Assembly: GCA_025667525.1 (NCBI GenBank) | Contig: CM046877.1 | Coordinates: 292,140,364-292,204,363, forward strand | DNA length: 64,000 nt | Direction: 5' to 3' | Source: Glebionis coronaria | Lineage: Eukaryota; Streptophyta; Magnoliopsida; Asterales; Asteraceae | Shown here: in pieces, positions 58,061 through 64,000 of the stretch | How positions within the stretch are numbered: the first letter of the stretch is position 1 | Layout of the letters: the number at the start of each line of letters is the position of its first letter | Program-made: the position numbers and the translations under genes | The notes under the pieces: generated by a model | The model's database searches: none | Told to the model about the DNA's origin: nothing | Seen by the model: only the letters and a program-made list of their open reading frames with translations

Positions 58061-58070
58061 CCGTGCTGTG

Positions 58071-59840
58071 TGATAACTAGATTTTACTCAGTTAAAAAGT
58101 TCTTTGTCGTATGTCAAATCGAATTGATAATTGGTTAACTATGCGACTCAGTCGTTCTTTGGTGAAACAAATAGTTGTGTCGTTGTAGTAATTAAAAAGT
58201 GCAAAACTTAAATGTAAAGAGCAGGTAATTTAAATCTAAATCTAATTTAAAATAAATGACGGGAATTTAAAAGCGTGGCGAAAAGTAAAAGGGTAATTAA
58301 CGTAAATAACGCAAATTTAAAACTATCTAAGGCAAACTTAAAACGCAACTAAAACTTAAAATAAGGCAAGGATAAAATAAATCTAAGGCAAGTAATCTTA
58401 AAGTGCGACTAAGGAAAAAGGCGGGAAAAATAAAGCTTGAAAATTAAAAATTAAAAACAGAAACTTAAAAGAAACTGAAAACAGCTCATTCGGAATAATA
58501 CCCTCATTTAGAATAAACATTCATCCGGAATGTCACCTTCGTTCGGAATGTTCTTCTTTACTCGGAATATTTACCAAAAACCTTGATTCGGAATATATTC
58601 CAAATGAATACCCCTTGATCCGGAATATTGAATATACCGGATGAACAAAACTTTGATTCGGAACTTTTGCTTGGTTCGGAACTTTGATTCGGAACTTTGC
58701 TGATTCGGAACTTTGATTCAGAACTTTGATTCGGAACTTTGATTCGGAACTTTGCTGATTCGGAACTTTGATTCGGAATTTTGATTCGGAACTTTGATTC
58801 GGAACTTTGCTGATTCGGAACTTTGATTCAGAACTTTGCTGATTCAGAACTCCCTTGATTCAGAACTTCCTTGATTCAGAACTTTCTGAACAAATCTTTG
58901 ATCCGGAATATATGCTTTGTTGGTCCTTGATTCAGAATACCTAGGGAAACAGAAACCACGAAGAACACATGGAACAAACAAGAAACAAATTTGGACAAAA
59001 TAATCAAAATCAAACCAAAAGATTAAATCAAACTAACCAACAATGATCAACTAATGATAATCAAACAAACCAAATCAATAAAACTAACAATACTAATCAC
59101 AATAATCAAAACCCACTTGAATCAAATCAATAAAAAAATCAAAAACATGAACATGAACAATAAACATATAGATTAAGATCAAACAAGAAAGAAAGATAGG
59201 AGATAAACAATAAAAGTAAAGATTGACAATAATTAAAAGGAAACTTACTTGAAATTAAAGGTATTTAAGGTGCAAGAAAATTAATTAAATGACATGTAAT
59301 TAAAGTGCAAGGTAATTAAAATGGAAGAACTAATTGTCACTATTAGCCAACAAGAGAAAATGAAATGAAATCCTAATCTATTTATAGGAGGATTAGGGAG
59401 GTGCTTAGGAAGCTTCCTCCCCTCTTTATTCTTTCTTTAATTGCATCATTAAGTCCTTAATCTTCTTAATATTTTGACTTTAACGACTTTTTCTTGGGAT
59501 TCTTTTAAACTCGTCTTGTAATTCTTCAATAAATTAGACTTGAGTTCTTCGACATTTAGTAAACTTCTGTCTTTTGACTTTTTCTTCGATAAATCTTCAG
59601 AATTGGTGTTGGACTTCCTTTCTTTTTGCACTCTTGATTTCTTGACTTCGTCTTTTGTCTTTTTCTTCGATAAAAGCCCGTGAATGCCCGTGTTTTCTCC
59701 CTTTTCCACATTTTCATCCTAAATCACAGCAAAAACACAAACCACGCATAATTCCGACATTTACGACATAAAATACACGTTTTGGTCCGATTATTATTGT
59801 AATTAAGTGGTAAAAAGGATGGGTGTTTACACACCTATCA
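58071..59840 (-). repeat. 3' LTR of element H (1.77 kb)
   Basis: TGATAACTAG to CACCTATCA (TGAT/ATCA ends). The polypurine tract lies on its right and no PBS on its left, so it is the 3' LTR. The minus-strand TATA box is the complement of TATTTATA at 59379-59386. The minus frame 59709-59449 is lysine-rich low complexity and is not a gene. It matches LTR G in its first part. Confidence 0.9.
58488..58945 (-). repeat. Array of TTCGGAA(T/C) motifs in LTR H
   Basis: More than 25 copies of ATTCGGAAT or GATTCGGAACTTT lie in 460 bases. From 58650 the pattern is close to a tandem of GATTCGGAACTTT. A few copies have CA for CG (GATTCAGAAC), consistent with decay of methylated CpG. The array lies in the transcribed part of the LTR, as in G. 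Confidence 0.9.
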
Positions 59841-59858
59841 AATCCCCTACACTTGACC
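59841..59858 (-). promoter_or_regulatory. Polypurine tract of element H
   Basis: The plus strand reads AATCCCCTACACTTGACC next to the LTR; the coding strand is GTGTAGGGGATT. This form, with AAGTGTAGGGG, is typical of Athila-type elements. Confidence 0.85.
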
Positions 59859-61460
59859 ATTGCAATGTCCTCATGCAATGCATTAGTTACAAAGCACGAT
59901 TACACTTTTCATCACAATCAATCCATATTGGCCTTTATTAAAGAGATAGAAAATTATAAACATTCAAAGTAAAGGAATCAAAAACATACCTTCGGGTTTT
60001 GGAAATGTAATGAATGATCATCATCCTCAAGTTTTCACTTTCTCATAACCAAGCTTAAAAACGAGATCATTGTTATTATAAGTTAGTAAACTAACACGAA
60101 CTCATGTGGGCCAATTATTTACTTAGACTCCCTTATTCCTAGGTGTATCTCTTATATTTTATTATTGTCTTGGATGATCACGAGGATGCATTGTTGACTT
60201 ATTTCGATAGTTATTTAGGCTGAAAATAAAGTGGGACGATTTAATCAATAGTTAGCTAAAGGACAAAATCTTTTAAAACTGCTTCTCGGGACCTCATAAA
60301 GTTCATATCTTGGCATAACTCGCTTCACGATTTGAGACCTTTCTCGGACCGATATTTGGCAGCGACTTCATACTTCAAACCTTGAGAGACGTTCATGAAA
60401 TAATGGTCTTCTCTTCATAATAGGAATTTCTTCACTTGAAGTTTTGAGAGATTCTTCACATTTGGACCACGACTTCTTCATTTTTCTCCAATCTTTATTT
60501 TGGACTTTGATATACAACGATCCGCCTCCTTTTACGACTTGGATCTATTTATCCTCATACCTTGCTAGGGTCTTTTCGGATACACTTCTCCATGATCTTT
60601 ACGGGAGTATTTGCTTTTCGTCGTGTGTCTCGATCCTTCATATTGATTTTTGATAAATGATTCTTCACATCACTTTGGATCTTTAGCAACAAAATGTAGC
60701 CCTCATACCTTTTTAGGGCCTTTTTGGACTCGCCAATCTTCACGTCCCGCTTCAATAAGTTATGCCTTGGCTATGAACTCTAATCCATAACGAGAAACTT
60801 TTAAACGATCTTGGGCTAGAAGCTAAGTAACTTTTCAAATCGTACAACCTTATTTATTGCAGATAAATTTATTAGCAAGCGATGGGAGAATAGGCTTATA
60901 ATTAACTCATATAAATTCACGAAAGAATACTAAACTTATAATTGACTCTATCATCTCTCGTTCTCCACAGTTTAAAATCTCAAGGAATGAGACTCGTGGA
61001 TGCTTAGCCTATTAAATCAAAGTTTTGGGTTTTCGAGTCGCCTATAGGATCTTGCAAACTCTTAGACTTTTTCAAGTTTAGAAATCGCATTTTAAAGTTC
61101 CCTTGATAAACGACTCTCTAGGATCAATTATAGGAACTTGCGAAAAGTTCTTGTTCTTCACCCGTGAGAGTTAAGACTTTCGCGTTTTATAGCTCCCTAT
61201 ATAAAAGCCTACCAAAACTTGACTTAAACACGTTAAGGATACTAGCTAGAGAAAACTAAGATAAGTAAACTCGGATTGAGTCAAAAGATTCACAACGTTT
61301 GAAAATTAAAACCACTTTATTAAAATTTATTCTAGCAAAGAAGGAAAATAACTATACAAAGGGAAAAACTAATAGGCCAAAATAGATCAAATTTTTTGAA
61401 AAATGTCGAAAAATTGATTTTCCGGTTAAAATGAGGACAAATACAAGGAAAATGCCACTT
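59859..61460 (-). other. Non-coding stretch of element H
   Basis: AT-rich sequence with short frames only (for example 60444-60653, 60555-60755). No pol motif such as the FIDD box, HHCC or DDE is visible in any frame. I see no gene. Confidence 0.6.
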
Positions 61461-61471
61461 AACTTCGATAG

Positions 61472-61822
61472 AAGTCCCCCTACACTTAATATAAACATTG
61501 TCCTCAATGTTTGAGCATGTGGGAGTAAACTCCCCTACACTTAGGACATTGTGCACTTTGTTTAAATCTTGCTAAAGAAAAGACAACTAACGAGATTCCT
61601 ATTTTAATATTGGAAAATATAAAATAGTGAATCAAAAAGAGTTTAGGATAGAACCGGGAAGATGGGAACACGGAATCACGGGTCGTCAAAAATCATCAAG
61701 AGTGGATCATTGAGCGCTCGAATCCCCTGAATATTAGAAGAGAGGAAATAGCAAACACCAACGGGTCTCCCCTACACTTAGGATAAAGAAAGCTAAAAGA
61801 TAGATACATGGGTTGCCTCCCA
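61472..61822 (-). repeat. Upstream polypurine-like repeats and a conserved hairpin in H
   Basis: The plus-strand CCCCTACACTTA recurs near 61478, 61531 and 61767, with an ACATTGTCCTCAATG block nearby, as before the true tract at 59845. TGGGTTGCCTCCCA at 61809-61822 can pair at its ends (TGGG/CCCA) and is a motif I know from Athila-like elements after the coding region. Confidence 0.7.
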
Positions 61823-61875
61823 AGAAGCGCTTGATTTTTATTCACCGAGTCGTGAGCCTGACTCGACCTTGATTA

Positions 61876-62157
61876 TCATAGGAAGAAGCATGAAACACAT
61901 CTACCGGGATCAAAGACATAGTTTTCTTCCATCAAATAGCACAAGCTTAAGGCGAACAAGGCAAGCCAAAGAGAAGTAGGCAAGGTTCCCTTAAGCAAAG
62001 ATGGAGCACGGTGGTAGCAAGGGTGATGAGGTGCAAGCATATCTTCAAAAGTTCCAAAGATTTTTCCTTTTATTTCATCAGACGGATACTGAGATGGCTG
62101 AAGAATAGCGATACCGGGGTCGAACACCTTTTCCTTTAGGGGAAAATAGCACTCAGG
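61876..62157 (-). other. Short uncharacterised frame after the protease of H
   Basis: A minus-strand frame of 83 codons (62127-61876) starts soon after the protease stop. It is hydrophobic in its second half. I do not recognise it. It may be decayed coding sequence. Confidence 0.25.
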
Positions 62158-63816
62158 CTAGACAGAATGTGAAGAAGATCCGCGAAGAAAATGCACAACC
62201 TCTTCCTCAGAAGGTGGAAAAAGAGGTGTTAAATCATATGTGCTGCGGATGTTGGTGTCGTCCGGTTGCTTCTCCTTTGAAAGAATTTTCTTCAAATCCA
62301 AAGTAGGATCAAGACCATAATCATCAAAGTCTAAAGCAGGAGCATCACTCTCATGAGGGAAGTATGTACTGAGAAAAGTTGAAAAGTCTTCCTCAAATGA
62401 GTAATCGTCCAAAGTAGGATTAAGCATGGTTGGCGGAGGATCTTCATCATCTAAAGAATCACTCGAAAGAGTATCGGCCTCATCAAAATCATCATACGTG
62501 GGCATGTCGGGATACTCGGAAGTAAAGTCATCAAAATCATCCGAATCTGAGCTAGAATCATCATCATAAGCATCAAAGATCGGTGGAGAATCATATATGG
62601 ATGAAGGTTCCAAATTGGATAGAGAATCATCCACATCATCTTGAAACAGTGGATTATCATTGCAAGAATCGAATAGAGGATTGTTGTAGATGACAAAATC
62701 ATCAAGCACATTAATCATATTCACGGATTCTCTTCCATAGGATTTGCTTGTAAGCTTCCCCATTTCAAAAACTTGTGCATCATCCCCGACTCTTAAGATT
62801 AACTCGCCTTCGGCAACATCGACTAGAGCTCTTCCGGTTCTCAAGAATGGCCGAACAAGTATTAAAGGAATACGAGGGTCCATTTCATAATCAACAACAA
62901 CAAAGTCGACCGGAAAAGTGAAGGTGCCAACTTTAATGAACACATCTTCGGCAATACCAACGGGGTAAGCGAGAGTGCGATTTGCAAGCTCAAGAGTCAT
63001 CTTTGTTGGTGTAAGGTCGGGCAATGATAACTTTTTCCAAACACTTAAAGGCATCATATTAATACTTGCCCCGAGATCAGCTAGGGCAGTAAATTCTTCT
63101 GTTTTGTTAAAAATGCAAGGCAACACAAAACGACCGGGATCTCTAAGTTTTTCTGGAAGTTCTTTAAGAATACCTGCAGAACAGTTTTCATTTAAGCGTG
63201 TGTTGGCAAGCTCAATCAGCTTCTCCTTCTTGTTAAGCAATTCCTTGAATGCTTTGATAAATTTCGGCATGTGGACAAGTGCTTCAACAAGGCTAATTTT
63301 GAAATTCATTTGAGAGATCATCTTCAAATAATTCGACACTTGAACGTCATCCTTGGTGTGCATTTTGGCCTTGCCTAAGCGAGATGGATAAGGAATATTG
63401 GGTTTGGGTGGTGAAGGTGTAGGTGTAGCAGGTAAAGGTTGAGATGTTGAAGGGTTCTTCTTGGGTACATCGTCATGACGAGGCGGAGACGGTAATGGTG
63501 TACTAATACTAGGTGTGGGAGTAGTAGGGATAAATGGTGGTGGAGGAGGTGTAGATGATGGGGGCGGGATAGGTGGTCCTACTAAAGTAACTCCACTACG
63601 GGTAGTAATAGAACTCACATTCGCTCGCGGATTGGTGACGGTGTTTGAAGGTAGAGAACTCGAAGTAGAGGGTTGAGTAGTGGGCAAGAAACTAGCCAGC
63701 ATATTCTTTAAATCATTCGTTTGATTGCTGAAGGAGAATTGAATATTATCTCGAAGCTCGGATCTAATGCCATTCCCTTGCTTGGTGATATCCCCTTTCA
63801 AATTGATAATTTGGCT
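62158..63816 (-). CDS. Element H: Gag C-terminal part and aspartic protease
   Basis: An open frame of about 547 codons. It starts with a helical segment (MLASFLP), then a long Pro/Thr/Ser-rich linker, the PSRLGKAKMH block, and a retropepsin with LADLGASINMMPLSVW, in which DLG replaces DTG, as is usual in Athila/Tat elements. Then VRPFLRTGRALVDVAEGELILRVG follows, and a very acidic D/S-rich tail of about 200 residues. No RT follows. The first methionine of the listed frame is TTG at 63801; upstream a TAG at 63817-63819 splits it from the rest of gag. Confidence 0.85.
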   Translation of the reverse strand, partial: SQIINLKGDITKQGNGIRSELRDNIQFSFSNQTNDLKNMLASFLPTTQPSTSSSLPSNTVTNPRANVSSITTRSGVTLVGPPIPPPSSTPPPPPFIPTTPTPSISTPLPSPPRHDDVPKKNPSTSQPLPATPTPSPPKPNIPYPSRLGKAKMHTKDDVQVSNYLKMISQMNFKISLVEALVHMPKFIKAFKELLNKKEKLIELANTRLNENCSAGILKELPEKLRDPGRFVLPCIFNKTEEFTALADLGASINMMPLSVWKKLSLPDLTPTKMTLELANRTLAYPVGIAEDVFIKVGTFTFPVDFVVVDYEMDPRIPLILVRPFLRTGRALVDVAEGELILRVGDDAQVFEMGKLTSKSYGRESVNMINVLDDFVIYNNPLFDSCNDNPLFQDDVDDSLSNLEPSSIYDSPPIFDAYDDDSSSDSDDFDDFTSEYPDMPTYDDFDEADTLSSDSLDDEDPPPTMLNPTLDDYSFEEDFSTFLSTYFPHESDAPALDFDDYGLDPTLDLKKILSKEKQPDDTNIRSTYDLTPLFPPSEEEVVHFLRGSSSHSV

Positions 63817-64000
63817 CTACAGATTCTTGATTTTCTCTCCTTGGGTTCTCATTAAAGCTTCAACATCTTGATTGATGGGTGGGGCTTGTTGAGCGGGTGG
63901 GTGATAAGGATTAGAAGCTCGAGGTGGGATTTGGTTTCTTCTAGTGTAGTTGTTGTTGGGGTGTTGGTTTTGAGGAGAAAAACCGGGTGAAAGGTAGTTT
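63817..64000 (-). pseudogene. Element H: gag, 3' fragment
   Basis: Asn/Gln/Pro-rich frame, open from the window edge to a TAG at 63817-63819. It reads through in the same frame into the protease part, so the TAG is most simply a mutated glutamate codon. The gag start is outside the window. Confidence 0.75.

Larger units (their letters stand above)
35566..58070 (-). mobile_element. Gypsy chromovirus J (decayed), nested in D and split by Copia B
   Basis: Minus strand: 3' LTR (35566-39760), pol, gag, leader. Copia B sits in the leader at 44547-57469 between GTTTA duplications. The 5' LTR and PBS are not in the window; element H begins at 58071 instead. The target site is the LTR of D (...CATCAG at 35560-35565). 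Confidence 0.8.
58071..64000 (-). mobile_element. Gypsy element H (Athila/Tat-like), partial
   Basis: Minus strand: gag end and protease (62158-64000), a non-coding stretch, a polypurine tract and the 3' LTR (58071-59840). Its 5' part is outside the window. No RT, RNase H or integrase motif can be seen between protease and LTR in 2.3 kb, so H seems to be non-autonomous or deleted. Its LTR is of the family of G. Confidence 0.85.

Overview
This is nuclear DNA of a flowering plant. The window is almost wholly a nest of LTR retrotransposons (Ty1/Copia and Ty3/Gypsy), AT-rich between the coding parts. I see no intact host gene. Several Copia protein features (a second cysteine/histidine cluster followed by repeated PLTR motifs between the CCHC knuckle and the protease) look like elements I associate with the daisy family, Asteraceae. 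That assignment is an inference; a eudicot is safer.

Layout, left to right. (1) 1-4319: leader, Asp-type primer binding site (PBS) and a 4.06 kb LTR of minus-strand Gypsy element F, inserted in the leader of a second Asp-PBS Gypsy element, G (4320-5515, LTR truncated). (2) 5516-34615: old, decayed minus-strand Copia element A. Its integrase region is split by 19.1 kb Gypsy chromovirus C (8765-27868, target duplication CAAAC). Each C LTR was then hit separately: the 3' LTR carries a solo LTR E (11225-15007, duplication AAAGG), and the 5' LTR carries a small non-coding element L (23866-27822, duplication ACGAT). Without these insertions the C LTRs are about 2982 and 2978 bp. (3) 34616-35565: remnants of Copia K and Gypsy D. 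(4) 35566-58070: minus-strand Gypsy chromovirus J (3' LTR, decayed pol and gag, leader), interrupted by complete young plus-strand Copia element B (44547-57469, duplication GTTTA, LTRs differing by two substitutions and one indel). (5) 58071-64000: minus-strand Athila/Tat-like Gypsy element H (3' LTR, gag-protease, no visible reverse transcriptase), running off the right edge.

Almost every reading frame is broken by a few stops or frameshifts. Only B is close to intact, with two in-frame stops and one frameshift.

Most notable: three short GT-AG introns predicted inside the gag frame of C; arrays of short CpG-centred motifs in the transcribed leader or LTR of five elements from both superfamilies; repeated polypurine tracts before the 3' LTR in B, L and H; what looks like a host promoter, 5' UTR and first exon carried by L; and an intact 162-codon frame upstream of the dead gag of J.
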